Source: Acinetobacter calcoaceticus
Lineage (GTDB): Bacteria; Pseudomonadota; Gammaproteobacteria; Pseudomonadales; Moraxellaceae
Assembly: GCF_900520355.1 (NCBI RefSeq)
Contig: NZ_LS999521.1
Coordinates: 434,001 to 498,000, forward strand
Length of the DNA stretch: 64,000 nucleotides
Reading direction: 5' to 3'
Made by a program: the position numbers and the translations under genes. Positions 1-8,086 of this stretch are shown piece after piece. Every line of letters starts with the position of its first letter. Positions within the stretch are counted from its first letter, which is position 1. Below the pieces are notes generated by a model. It worked only from the letters and a program-made list of their open reading frames with translations, was not told the DNA's origin and did not search any database.

Positions 1-1
1 A

Positions 2-1021
2 GATCCGATTACCTATCATGCAATTAGCAAAATTAATGCAACCTCAGCAGGTAAAACACCACCTAAATATTCTGATGTATTTGGTCAGTGGTTATGTGAT
101 GAGGCGGCGCAAGATGAGCGTTTACTCGCGATCACACCGGCGATGTGTGAAGGCTCAGGCATGGTTCAATTTGCTAAAGAATTTCCACAGAGATTTTTTG
201 ATGTTGCGATTGCTGAACAGCATGCTGTAACACTTGCAGCAGGAATGGCTTGTGAAGGCTTAAAACCTGTTGTTGCAATCTATTCAACATTCTTGCAGCG
301 TGGTTACGATCAGCTTATTCATGATGTTGCATTACAAAACCTTGATGTGACTTTCGGGATTGACCGTGCAGGTTTGGTTGGTGAAGATGGTCCAACTCAT
401 GCAGGTGCATATGATTATGCATACATGCGTACAGTTCCAAACATAGTCATCATGGCGCCTAAAGATGAAAATGAATGCCGTCAGATGCTTCATACAGCCT
501 ATACCTATAATGGGCCAGCTGCGGTACGTTATCCACGTGGTGCTGGTGTAGGTGTTGAAATTCAGCAAGAGTTGACCGCTATTGAATTAGGCAAAGCTGA
601 AATCGTTGCTGAAGTAAAGACGAGCTGTGAAGAGCAGATTACAATTTTGGCATTTGGTAGCCGAGTGATGGTAGCTGTAGAGGCTGCTGAACAATTTGCA
701 CAAAAACATGATGTGGGTGTGCGTGTTGTAAATATGAGGTTTGTGAAACCACTTGATGAAAAAATGATTCGTGGTTTAGCTGAACACACTCATTTATTTG
801 TCACTGTTGAAGAGCATGCTGTTATGGGCGGTGCAGGTAGTGCGGTTAATGAATTTATGGCGCAAGAACAAATTGTGAAACCTATTCTAAATTTAGGTTT
901 GCCAGACTTGTTCTTACAACAAGCTTCACATGGACAAATGCTACAAGATTGCGGGTTAGATGCTAAAGGTATTTTGAGCTCAATTGAGCGAGCTTGGCTT
1001 AAGCTAAATCAGGTAGTTTAA
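2..1021 (+). CDS. dxs: 1-deoxy-D-xylulose-5-phosphate synthase (C-terminal part)
   Basis: This is the C-terminal half of DXS, the thiamine-diphosphate enzyme that joins pyruvate and glyceraldehyde 3-phosphate in the first step of the MEP isoprenoid pathway. The frame is open to the left edge, so the start lies outside the window. About 339 residues are visible, against roughly 630 in the family. They cover the transketolase pyrimidine-binding domain, with the IAEQHAV segment carrying the family's catalytic Glu, and the C-terminal transketolase domain ([14 protein letters not shown]). The first in-frame ATG lies inside the domain and is not the start. suhB follows after a long hairpin. Confidence 0.97.
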   Translation, partial: DPITYHAISKINATSAGKTPPKYSDVFGQWLCDEAAQDERLLAITPAMCEGSGMVQFAKEFPQRFFDVAIAEQHAVTLAAGMACEGLKPVVAIYSTFLQRGYDQLIHDVALQNLDVTFGIDRAGLVGEDGPTHAGAYDYAYMRTVPNIVIMAPKDENECRQMLHTAYTYNGPAAVRYPRGAGVGVEIQQELTAIELGKAEIVAEVKTSCEEQITILAFGSRVMVAVEAAEQFAQKHDVGVRVVNMRFVKPLDEKMIRGLAEHTHLFVTVEEHAVMGGAGSAVNEFMAQEQIVKPILNLGLPDLFLQQASHGQMLQDCGLDAKGILSSIERAWLKLNQVV

Positions 1022-1053
1022 GCCTTCATAAAAAATTTGAAACATTTTCCCCC

Positions 1054-1091
1054 TAAAAGCGCATATATTTGCTAAAATATCTGCGCTTTTA
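1054..1091. terminator. Long hairpin between dxs and suhB
   Basis: Perfect 10-base arms TAAAAGCGCA (1054-1063) and TGCGCTTTTA (1082-1091) continue inward after one mismatch with six more A-T pairs, closing on a 4-base loop. The A run before and T run after suit a terminator in either direction. It lies just downstream of dxs and 48 bases before the suhB start. Confidence 0.55.
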
Positions 1092-1138
1092 TGCATTATT
1101 CTTTGTCAAAATCTTCAAATTTGTCTAGTGGGTGTTCA

Positions 1139-1969
1139 ATGGAACCTATGGTGGTTATGGCTGCGCGTGCGGCTCAAACAGTTGGTCAAGAGCTTTTAAA
1201 AGCGCATCAAAATCGTCATAAACTCGATTTACAAGTTGAAGAGAAAGGCATTGATGGCCCGGTAACACGTCTAGATCGTTATTTAGAACAATTAGCGATT
1301 GATACGTTGCGTAAAAGTTATAAAAACCATAGCTTCTTAGGTGAAGAGTTTGGTTTACAAGAAGGTAAAGGCCATGATGCAGAGTGGTGCTGGGTAATTG
1401 ACCCGCTTGATGGCACACAAAACTTTATTAATGGTTTTCCTCATTTCTGTATTTCTATTGCAGTTCAGCATAAAGGTGTTACTCAACACGGCGTAATCTA
1501 CGATCCAGTACGTGATGAATTATTCTCTGCTAGCCGTGGTCGCGGTGCAGTTATGAATCAACGCCGTATTCGTGCCAATGTAAAAGATACTTTAGAAAAT
1601 ACATTCTTGGCAGTAGGCCATCCTTACCGTGCTAAACGTGATGGTGAAATCGTATCTTATGCAGAGCAGCACTTCGCATCATTATTAGCGGTTACTCAAG
1701 CAGGTGCACAAATCCGTCGTGGTGGTTCAGCTGCTCTAGATTTAGCATATGTAGCTGCGGGTCGTTTTGATGGTTTCTTTGAGCTTGGTTTAAAGCCATG
1801 GGATATTGCTGCTGGTGAACTTATTCTTAAAGAAGCAGGCGGTGCGGTTGTTGATGCACGTGGTGGCAATAACTCGTTTGAAAATGGTCAAGTACTCGCA
1901 TGTTCGCTTAAAATGCTAAAACCGTTAATGCAAACAGTTGTTCCAGCTTGGGATAAAGCTGCAAAATAA
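1139..1969 (+). CDS. suhB: Inositol monophosphatase family protein (SuhB)
   Basis: A 276-residue Mg-dependent phosphatase of the inositol monophosphatase family. In enterobacteria SuhB also works as an rRNA transcription antitermination factor. Motif 1 is seen as GEE (68-70) and DPLDGT (88-93), and motif 2 as KPWDIAAGE (about 217-225), so the metal site is complete. The start was placed at the ATG at 1139 because MEPMVVMAARAA aligns with the N terminus of known SuhB. An ATG 48 bases upstream falls within the intergenic hairpin and would add an unrelated extension. A terminator follows the stop closely. Confidence 0.93.
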   Translation: MEPMVVMAARAAQTVGQELLKAHQNRHKLDLQVEEKGIDGPVTRLDRYLEQLAIDTLRKSYKNHSFLGEEFGLQEGKGHDAEWCWVIDPLDGTQNFINGFPHFCISIAVQHKGVTQHGVIYDPVRDELFSASRGRGAVMNQRRIRANVKDTLENTFLAVGHPYRAKRDGEIVSYAEQHFASLLAVTQAGAQIRRGGSAALDLAYVAAGRFDGFFELGLKPWDIAAGELILKEAGGAVVDARGGNNSFENGQVLACSLKMLKPLMQTVVPAWDKAAK

Positions 1970-1986
1970 TTTAGTGTATTATAGAT

Positions 1987-2012
1987 AAAACCCTCTTTAA
2001 TCAGAGGGTTTT
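1987..2012 (+). terminator. Rho-independent terminator after suhB
   Basis: Ten-base arms AAAACCCTCT (1987-1996) and AGAGGGTTTT (2003-2012) enclose a 6-base loop and are followed by GTGTTTTT. Confidence 0.85.
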
Positions 2013-2095
2013 GTGTTTTTGGTAAAGAGTAAAATTAAATTAATTCTAGAAATATGTATAAAGTTGATTAAAACACATGACTTTTAATTTATTTC

Positions 2096-2104
2096 TGCTA
2101 TAAT
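2096..2104 (+). promoter_or_regulatory. Extended -10 promoter for the helicase leader
   Basis: TGCTATAAT is a perfect extended -10 element (TGn followed by TATAAT at 2099-2104). A weak -35 candidate, CATGAC, lies 17 bases upstream at 2076-2081. Transcription would begin near 2111, leaving a leader of about 264 bases before the helicase start codon. Confidence 0.65.
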
Positions 2105-2110
2105 CCGCCA

Positions 2111-2374
2111 ACGCACTTAAATTTCCGTTCATTACCTGAACATTCTGTTCTATTCATTGTAAGCGCACGCTGTCCATAGAGAGGACCATTTCTTGCGCCC
2201 CGATCGCTCAGCGATTCTTCAGGTTCGGCCGTAATCAAGCATGCGTTTAGTCCACATCGTCGTTACTCGGATTGCCGCTGAATAAAAGTTTCAGCTCTTT
2301 TTGCTTTGCCGCTTTTTGCCGATGTCTATTTTGTATTTATTAAAAATGGAGCACCCACAAGGGTGAAACTCTCT
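2111..2374 (+). promoter_or_regulatory. Long 5' leader of the DEAD-box helicase gene
   Basis: The stretch between the extended -10 and the helicase start has no gene of normal size. It is more GC-rich than neighbouring spacers and contains short hairpin-forming segments, for example GTCC/GGAC near 2170-2185 and ATCGC-TCA-GCGAT near 2200. A 14-codon ORF runs from ATG 2241 to TAA 2285 without a clear ribosome-binding site. A known parallel is the long regulatory leader of the enterobacterial cold-shock helicase gene deaD. That this leader regulates the gene is inferred. Confidence 0.45.
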
Positions 2375-4375
2375 ATGAGCAAATCTTTTGCCGAATTTTC
2401 TTTGCATGAAACCTTACAACAAGCGCTTGAAGGTTTAGGTTTTACTACCCCAACTGCCGTGCAAGAACAAGCAATTCCTGCTGCTTTAGAAGGTAAAGAC
2501 CTTCTCGTATCAAGCCAAACTGGTTCTGGTAAAACTGCAGCATTCTTACTTCCAACATTAAATGCTTTAGCTGGTCAAGAGTCTGCTGTACCGTTCAAAG
2601 ACCGTATGAAAGCAGTGACTCAACCGAATATTTTGGTAATTTCACCAACTCGTGAATTGGCACAGCAAGTAAGTCAAGATGCAATTGCACTTGTACGTCA
2701 CATGAAAGGTGTTCGTATTGCTGCCATTATGGGCGGTATGCCATTTGCAAAACAAATTCAACAATTAAAAGGCGCGCAAGTTGTTGTTGCAACACCTGGT
2801 CGTTTACTTGACTTGGTGAATCGTCGTCAAATTAAATTAGATCAAGTAGATGCTTTAATCGTTGATGAAGCGGACCGTATGCTTGACCTAGGTTTCTCTG
2901 AAGACTTAGAAGCAATTAGCGAATTAGCGGCTAACCGTAAACAAACATTAATGTTCTCTGCAACATTTGCTGATCGTATCATTCGTCTTGCATCATGCAT
3001 GATGAAAGATCCTATGCGTATCGCAATTGAAACAGGTCATTCAACCAATACAGATATTACACAAACATTGCATTGGACTGATGGCTTTGAACATAAGAAA
3101 AAATTACTTACACATTGGTTAAGTGATGAAAGCTTAGATCAAGCTGTTGTTTTTGCTAGCACGCAAGAAGATACAGATATGTTGGCAGAAGAACTTGCTG
3201 AAGCAGGTCATTCTGTTGTTGCACTTCATGGTGCAATGCCACAAACAGTTCGTAACCGTCGTTTACGTAGTATTCGTGAAGGTCGTGCAAAAATCTTAGT
3301 TGCAACTGACGTTGCTGCTCGTGGTCTTGACGTTCCGACTATTTCTCACGTAATTAACTTCGGTCTTCCGATGAAGCATGAAGATTATGTACACCGTATT
3401 GGTCGTACTGGTCGTGCTGGTCGTACTGGTCAAGCAATTACTTTAGCGACTTATCGTGAACGCGGTAAGATTCGTGCACTTGAAGAATACTTAGAAGCAC
3501 GTTTGAGTGTTTCTGAAATTGAAGGCTTAGAGCCATCTCCACCTCCTGCTCGTTCAGGTCGTGATGGCGGTGGTCGTGGCCGTAGTGGTAATGGCGGCGG
3601 TGGTCGTGATGGTCGTCGTAGTGGCGGCGGTGGTTTTGGTGGCGGTCGTCGTTTTGAAGGCGAAAGCAACTTTAAACGCCGTGAAGGTGGTGGTCGTGAT
3701 GACCGTCCACGTCGTAGCTTCGATGATAAACCACGTGGTGAACGTCCAGCGTTTGGCGGTGGTGAAGATCGTCCGCGTCGCGAGTTCAATTCAGACCGTC
3801 CACGTCGTGAAGGTGGTTTTGAAGATCGTCCACGTCGTGAGTTCAGTGCAGATCGTCCACGTCGCGAAGGTGGTTTCAATGATAAACCGCGTTTTGAATC
3901 GAATGATGACAACCGTGGTAATCGCGTAGATTATAAACCACGTCGTGAAGGTGGTTTGAGTGACCGTCCAAAACGTAGTTTTGGTGGTGAAGACCGTCCA
4001 CGTCGTAGTTTTGATGACAAACCACGCGGTGAGCGTCCAGCGTTTGGTGGTGAAGATCGTCCGCGCCGTAGTTTTGATGACAAACCACGTGGTGAGCGTC
4101 CAGCGTTTGGCGGTGGTGATGATCGTCCAAAACGTAGCTTTGGTGGTGGTGATGATCGTCCACGTCGTAGTTTTGATGACAAACCACGTGGCGAGCGTCC
4201 AGCGTTCGGCGGTGGCGATGATCGTCCAAAACGTAGCTTTGGTGGTGGTGAAGATCGCCCACGTCGTAGCTTCGATGATAAACCACGTGGTGAACGTCCA
4301 GCGTTCGGCGGTGGCGATGATCGTCCGCGCCGTAGTTTTGATGATAAACCGCCGCGTCGTAAATTCGACCGCTAA
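2375..4375 (+). CDS. DEAD-box ATP-dependent RNA helicase with repetitive RGG-like tail
   Basis: A 666-residue RNA helicase, likely acting in ribosome assembly or RNA turnover at low temperature by family analogy. The core (residues 1 to about 390) carries the Q motif (FTTPTAVQEQAIP), Walker A SSQTGSGKT (about 47-55), DEAD (about 163), SAT (about 195) and HRIGRTGRAGR (about 339). The remaining 270 or so residues are a low-complexity Arg/Gly/Asp tail with five copies of a unit reading SFDDKPRGERPAFGG plus degenerate copies, a likely RNA-binding region. The start at 2375 gives the usual MSKSFAEFSL N terminus; the longer frame from 2306 reads unrelated leader sequence. The core resembles SrmB and RhlE and I do not assign a symbol. 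Confidence 0.9.
   Translation: MSKSFAEFSLHETLQQALEGLGFTTPTAVQEQAIPAALEGKDLLVSSQTGSGKTAAFLLPTLNALAGQESAVPFKDRMKAVTQPNILVISPTRELAQQVSQDAIALVRHMKGVRIAAIMGGMPFAKQIQQLKGAQVVVATPGRLLDLVNRRQIKLDQVDALIVDEADRMLDLGFSEDLEAISELAANRKQTLMFSATFADRIIRLASCMMKDPMRIAIETGHSTNTDITQTLHWTDGFEHKKKLLTHWLSDESLDQAVVFASTQEDTDMLAEELAEAGHSVVALHGAMPQTVRNRRLRSIREGRAKILVATDVAARGLDVPTISHVINFGLPMKHEDYVHRIGRTGRAGRTGQAITLATYRERGKIRALEEYLEARLSVSEIEGLEPSPPPARSGRDGGGRGRSGNGGGGRDGRRSGGGGFGGGRRFEGESNFKRREGGGRDDRPRRSFDDKPRGERPAFGGGEDRPRREFNSDRPRREGGFEDRPRREFSADRPRREGGFNDKPRFESNDDNRGNRVDYKPRREGGLSDRPKRSFGGEDRPRRSFDDKPRGERPAFGGEDRPRRSFDDKPRGERPAFGGGDDRPKRSFGGGDDRPRRSFDDKPRGERPAFGGGDDRPKRSFGGGEDRPRRSFDDKPRGERPAFGGGDDRPRRSFDDKPPRRKFDR
3690..4370 (+). 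repeat. In-gene tandem repeats encoding the helicase RGG-like tail
   Basis: Near-identical DNA segments coding RRSFDDKPRGERPAFGG recur five times in this stretch, with partial units between them such as RPRREF and RPKRSFGG. The DNA copies are nearly the same in sequence, which makes slippage or unequal recombination plausible. The repeats also keep several other frames open. Confidence 0.85.
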
Positions 4376-4390
4376 TCAATATTTAGTTTG

Positions 4391-4422
4391 AAAAAAGGCC
4401 AGTAAAAATACTGGCCTTTTTT
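4391..4422 (+). terminator. Rho-independent terminator after the helicase gene
   Basis: Fourteen-base arms AAAAAAGGCCAGTA (4391-4404) and its complement (4409-4422) close on an AAAA loop and are followed by more T-rich sequence. Confidence 0.93.
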
Positions 4423-4511
4423 ATTTTTCAGTTTTGTTATAAACTAACAAAATGTGAATTGGTTCAATTTTTTATTAAATAATGCGTAAAAGTAAGCGAA
4501 AAGAAACAGTA

Positions 4512-4691
4512 ATGGCACAATTGAAGAATCTTTTGCTTCAGCATGGTTTGCCTTATCTTTTTATTGCACTCGTTTTGTGTAATGGTGTTTACTTTGCCTA
4601 TGCTTTAATAAATGGAAGTTCTGTTGAGCAATTCCAAGCTTCTGAATTGACCTCTTTTTACGAATATACTTCTTCTATTTCTATAAAATAA
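4512..4691 (+). CDS. Small single-pass membrane protein, unknown function
   Basis: A 59-residue ORF starting MAQLKNLLLQHGLPYLFIAL. Residues 11 to 33 or so form one hydrophobic segment, followed by a polar tail rich in Ser, Glu and Tyr. I do not recognise a family. The start at 4512 is preceded by AAGAAACAG, a modest ribosome-binding site; a start at 4482 would add a basic stretch. It lies between the helicase terminator and mlaF in the same direction, 90 bases before the mlaF start, so it may share the mla transcript. Whether it is translated is uncertain. Confidence 0.45.
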   Translation: MAQLKNLLLQHGLPYLFIALVLCNGVYFAYALINGSSVEQFQASELTSFYEYTSSISIK

Positions 4692-4781
4692 GTTCGATTT
4701 GCTTTTGTCAAAATTACAACAAGTTTGCTAATTTTCAGTGTTATAGTATGCGTGCATAAAAGTGCAGGAACGATTGCCATT

Positions 4782-5600
4782 ATGAATAATAAAACTCCTC
4801 TCTCGACTCAACCACTTATTGAAGTGAAAAACTTGAGTTTTAATCGAGGGGAACGCGTCATTTATGACAATATTAGTTTAAATATACGTCGAGGCCAGAT
4901 TACGGCCATTATGGGACCTTCTGGTACAGGTAAAACAACTTTATTACGTCTGATTGGTGGACAGCTTGTTCCAGATCAGGGGGAAGTTTTACTCGACACT
5001 AAAGATATTGCCAAAATGTCTCGTCAGGAACTTTTTTCAGCCCGTGCACGTATGGGAATGTTATTTCAGAGTGGGGCTCTATTTACGGATATGTCCGTTT
5101 ATGAAAATGTAGCGTTTCCAATCCGAGCGCATACTAAGCTTCCTGAAAATCTCATTGCTGAACTGGTTGCATTAAAACTCGAATCGGTGGGTCTGCGTGG
5201 TTCTGAACAATTAATGCCGACAGAACTTTCAGGTGGTATGAATCGTCGTGTGGCATTGGCTCGCGCGATAGCACTTGATCCCGATTTAATCATGTACGAT
5301 GAACCTTTTGCAGGTCAAGACCCAATTGTGAAAGGTGTTTTGACACGTTTAATTCGTTCACTACGTGAAGCGTTAGATTTAACAACAATTATTGTTTCGC
5401 ATGATGTCGCAGAAACATTATCGATTGCTGACTACATCTATGTGGTAGCTGAAGGAAAAATTCAGGGAGAGGGTACACCTGAAGAGTTGCAAAAATATGC
5501 TTCTCCATTTGTACACCAATTCTTAACAGGTTCGGCAGAAGGACCGGTTGAATACCAGTTTAGTCATCAAACTTATTTAAATAACGAGGTTCGTCCATGA
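4782..5600 (+). CDS. mlaF: Phospholipid ABC transporter ATPase MlaF
   Basis: The 272-residue ATPase of the MlaFEDB complex, which moves phospholipids between the periplasmic carrier MlaC and the inner membrane to keep outer-membrane lipid asymmetry. Walker A GPSGTGKTT lies at about 45-53, the signature LSGGM at about 149 and Walker B LIMYDEPFAG at about 168. The signature LSGGMNRRVALAR replaces the usual LSGGQ, as in known MlaF. The ATG at 4782 follows AGGA and fits the family length; the longer frame from 4725 does not. Its stop overlaps the mlaE start by 4 bases (ATGA), so the two are translationally coupled. Confidence 0.95.
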   Translation: MNNKTPLSTQPLIEVKNLSFNRGERVIYDNISLNIRRGQITAIMGPSGTGKTTLLRLIGGQLVPDQGEVLLDTKDIAKMSRQELFSARARMGMLFQSGALFTDMSVYENVAFPIRAHTKLPENLIAELVALKLESVGLRGSEQLMPTELSGGMNRRVALARAIALDPDLIMYDEPFAGQDPIVKGVLTRLIRSLREALDLTTIIVSHDVAETLSIADYIYVVAEGKIQGEGTPEELQKYASPFVHQFLTGSAEGPVEYQFSHQTYLNNEVRP

Positions 5601-6376
5601 ATACGATTGCCTGGTTAGGTAGACTCGTTATTGAGCGGATTCGAGGCATTGGTGCTGCGGCACATATGCTCTTGCAGATTATTTTTTCATTTCCTACCAA
5701 GGGTGGCTTTGGTCGTTTCGGTTACCAAATGCACCGCGTAGGTGTGATGTCCTTACTTATTATTACCGTTTCTGGTTTGTTTATTGGTGCGGTTCTTGGC
5801 TTGCAGATGTATAGCATTTTGGTCACTTTCGGTGCTGAGTCGATGTTGGGTACAGCGATTTCATTAACACTACTCCGTGAGCTTGCTTCTGTGGTTGCTG
5901 CATTGCTATTTGCAGGACGAGCAGGTTCTGCATTGACTGCCGAAATTGGTTCAATGAAGCAAAGCGAACAGCTTGCCAGTATGGAAATGATCGGTGTTGA
6001 CCCTTTAAAGCAAATCGTATCACCACGTCTTTGGGCAGGTATTGTCAGTTTGCCAATGTTAACTGTGATATTTGCAGCCATTGGTATTATTGGTGGCAAG
6101 ATGGTCGGGGTTGACTTTTTGGGTGCTGATGAAGGCTCCTTCTGGAGTGGTATGCAAAATACAGTGCGTTTCTGGCATGACATTTTCAATGGCACGATTA
6201 TTAAAAGTATTGTTTTTGCTTTGATTTGTACATGGGTTGCTGTATATCAAGGATATGCGTGTGATCCGACACCAGAAGGCATTGCAACGGCAATGACCCG
6301 GACGGTTGTGTATTCTTCATTATGTGTTTTAGGTTTTGATTTCGTGTTGACTGCGGTCATGTTCGGAGGGATTTAA
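5597..6376 (+). CDS. mlaE: Phospholipid ABC transporter permease MlaE
   Basis: A 259-residue inner-membrane permease of the MlaE (DUF140) family. Several hydrophobic segments are visible, together with the conserved stretch around ELASVVAALLFAGRAGSALT, which holds the elbow-helix region typical of the family. It is the membrane core of the complex, binding MlaF on the cytoplasmic side and the MlaD ring on the periplasmic side. It overlaps mlaF by 4 bases upstream, and its TAA shares a base with the mlaD ATG downstream (TAATG). Confidence 0.95.
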   Translation: MNTIAWLGRLVIERIRGIGAAAHMLLQIIFSFPTKGGFGRFGYQMHRVGVMSLLIITVSGLFIGAVLGLQMYSILVTFGAESMLGTAISLTLLRELASVVAALLFAGRAGSALTAEIGSMKQSEQLASMEMIGVDPLKQIVSPRLWAGIVSLPMLTVIFAAIGIIGGKMVGVDFLGADEGSFWSGMQNTVRFWHDIFNGTIIKSIVFALICTWVAVYQGYACDPTPEGIATAMTRTVVYSSLCVLGFDFVLTAVMFGGI

Positions 6377-7047
6377 TGAAATCACGTAGTAGTGAACTGG
6401 CCGTTGGTGTCTTTGTTATTATCTTCGGTATTGCGTTGTTTTTTTTAGCGATGAAAGTCAGTGGTCTTGTTGGTACGAACTTAAGTGATAGTTATACCAT
6501 GAAGGCTCAGTTTGATAACGTCAATGGGCTAAAGCCGCGCGCTAAAGTGACAATGAGTGGTGTTACAATTGGTCGTGTTGATTCAATTACGCTTGATCCA
6601 GTTACGCGTTTGGCTACCGTAACATTTGGTTTAGATGGCAAATTGACAAGTTTCAATCCTGAACAATTAAAAGAAGTTCAGAAAAATGCACTGGAAGAAT
6701 TGCGTTATAGCTCGGATTATACGCAAGCTTCTCCAGAGCAACAAAAAACAATGGAACAGCAACTGACCAGTAACATGACGTCCATCACTAGTATTGATGA
6801 AGATGCTTATATAATGGTAGCAACGAATGGTTTGTTGGGTGAGAAATATTTGAAAGTTGTACCTGGCGGTGGTGTGAACTACCTGAAACGAGGTGACACG
6901 ATTTCAAACACTCAAGGAACTATGGATTTAGAAGATTTAATTAGTAAATTTATTACTGGTGGCGGGGCTGGTAAAGTTGCTGCCGGTTCAGGCTCAACAG
7001 AAGCAGATGCTCCTGCAAGCAGTGCACAAGCATCATTTGTTGAGTAA
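6376..7047 (+). CDS. mlaD: MCE-domain lipid-binding protein MlaD
   Basis: A 223-residue inner-membrane-anchored MCE protein that forms the hexameric lipid channel on MlaE. One transmembrane helix (about residues 8-30) is followed by the MCE domain (VNGLKPRAKVTMSGVTIGRV). It is longer than the 183-residue E. coli protein. The extra length comes from a polar insertion around residues 95-135 (NPEQLKEVQKNALEEL onward) within the MCE region and a low-complexity Gly/Ala/Ser tail. It is coupled to mlaE by a one-base overlap and followed by mlaC after a short gap. Confidence 0.95.
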   Translation: MKSRSSELAVGVFVIIFGIALFFLAMKVSGLVGTNLSDSYTMKAQFDNVNGLKPRAKVTMSGVTIGRVDSITLDPVTRLATVTFGLDGKLTSFNPEQLKEVQKNALEELRYSSDYTQASPEQQKTMEQQLTSNMTSITSIDEDAYIMVATNGLLGEKYLKVVPGGGVNYLKRGDTISNTQGTMDLEDLISKFITGGGAGKVAAGSGSTEADAPASSAQASFVE

Positions 7048-7073
7048 AAGATTATTTGAAGGAGTGGTTCCTG

Positions 7074-7715
7074 GTGAATACGTTGTTTAAACAAACCCTG
7101 ACAGCAAGTCTTTTGTCTACCATGATTGTCGGTACAGCTTTTGCTGCGCCTTCAGAAGCACCGCCTGAGTTTATCAAGCGTGTTGCTGATGGTTTGATTA
7201 CTCGTTTAAAAGCTGATCATGCTAAATTGCAAGCAAACCCTGCTTTAGTGAAGGCTATCGTACGTCAGAATTTAGACCCGTATGTTGATTCACAAGCATT
7301 TACACGCATTGTGATGGGTACTTATGCAACAAATCAGTATAGTACAGCTGAACAACGTGCTCAGTTTGAAACAAACTTCCGTAATACATTAATTGAAAAT
7401 TACGGTAGTGCATTTGCTAAGTATACGAACCAAAGCTATACAATGCGTCCTTATAAAGCAACTGCGGGTAAAAACCCTGTAGTGACATTGGACTTTAATC
7501 ACAATGGTGAAAAAATTCCTGTGTCTTTCCAGTTAGCTGATAAAGGTACTCAGTGGAAAATCCGTAATATCAATGTTTCTGGTATTGATTTAGGATTGCA
7601 GTTCCGTAACCAGTTTGCTGCAACTGTGAAGCGTAATGGTGGTGATTTAACTAAAGCCATTGCAACCTTCCAACCTGATGCAGATGCTGCTGTAAATCAG
7701 AAAAAACAGAAATAA
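7074..7715 (+). CDS. mlaC: Periplasmic phospholipid carrier MlaC
   Basis: A 213-residue soluble carrier that shuttles phospholipids between the outer-membrane MlaA complex and MlaFEDB. The first 22 or so residues are a Sec signal peptide ending TAFA before APSEAPPEF. The mature part has the Tol-tolerance/MlaC features, including the FETNFRNTLIENYGSAFAKY helix region and the RNINVSGIDLGLQFRNQF strand-helix. The GTG at 7074 was chosen because AAGGAG (7059-7064) sits nine bases before it; the in-frame TTG at 7056 would overlap that ribosome-binding site. Confidence 0.94.
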   Translation: MNTLFKQTLTASLLSTMIVGTAFAAPSEAPPEFIKRVADGLITRLKADHAKLQANPALVKAIVRQNLDPYVDSQAFTRIVMGTYATNQYSTAEQRAQFETNFRNTLIENYGSAFAKYTNQSYTMRPYKATAGKNPVVTLDFNHNGEKIPVSFQLADKGTQWKIRNINVSGIDLGLQFRNQFAATVKRNGGDLTKAIATFQPDADAAVNQKKQK

Positions 7716-7726
7716 GTAGGTGAAGA

Positions 7727-8014
7727 GTGATTCAGTATCTCAACCAGCAATTGGTTGTTTCGGGAAAAATTGATTTTGAAAATGCGGAACAACAGTATCA
7801 AGCAGGTTTAGCTATCATTAAGAAGCAGCAAAGCTTCCCTTTGGTGGTAGATTTAACACAGCTTGAGCATGGTAGTACCTTGGCATTGGCTGTTTTAGTC
7901 CAATGGTTACGAGTGACTCCACAAAAAGCTGGTTTACATTTTAAAAATGTACCTGAAAAAATGCTGAAGATCATTCAAGCTTGCCATTTGCAGGAAGATC
8001 TACATCTGATTTGA
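7727..8014 (+). CDS. mlaB: STAS-domain protein MlaB
   Basis: A 95-residue cytoplasmic STAS-domain protein, the regulatory subunit that stabilises MlaF in the complex. The conserved turn is seen as TQLEHGSTLALAVLVQWLR, the region that contacts the ATPase in homologues. It begins with GTG 11 bases after mlaC and completes the order mlaF-E-D-C-B found in other gammaproteobacteria. A strong terminator ends the operon. Confidence 0.9.
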   Translation: MIQYLNQQLVVSGKIDFENAEQQYQAGLAIIKKQQSFPLVVDLTQLEHGSTLALAVLVQWLRVTPQKAGLHFKNVPEKMLKIIQACHLQEDLHLI

Positions 8015-8026
8015 TCTGTAAAATAT

Positions 8027-8056
8027 AAAAAAGCACCTAAATATAGGTGCTTTTTT
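8027..8056. terminator. Bidirectional terminator between mlaB and corA
   Basis: Thirteen-base arms AAAAAAGCACCTA (8027-8039) and TAGGTGCTTTTTT (8044-8056) close on a 4-base loop. The A and T runs serve the converging mla operon and corA gene. Confidence 0.93.
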
Positions 8057-8086
8057 ATGCTTAGAATTAGCATTTTATTACAAAGC

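Noticed and set aside
143..1021. dxs reading frame starting at the ATG at 143
   Set aside because: The frame is open upstream to the window edge and encodes conserved DXS sequence there, so this ATG is internal.
3451..4379. Several long open frames on both strands over the helicase tail
   Set aside because: They are produced by the repetitive RG-coding DNA and have Arg/Pro, His/Asp or Val-rich nonsense composition; none has a ribosome-binding site or family match.
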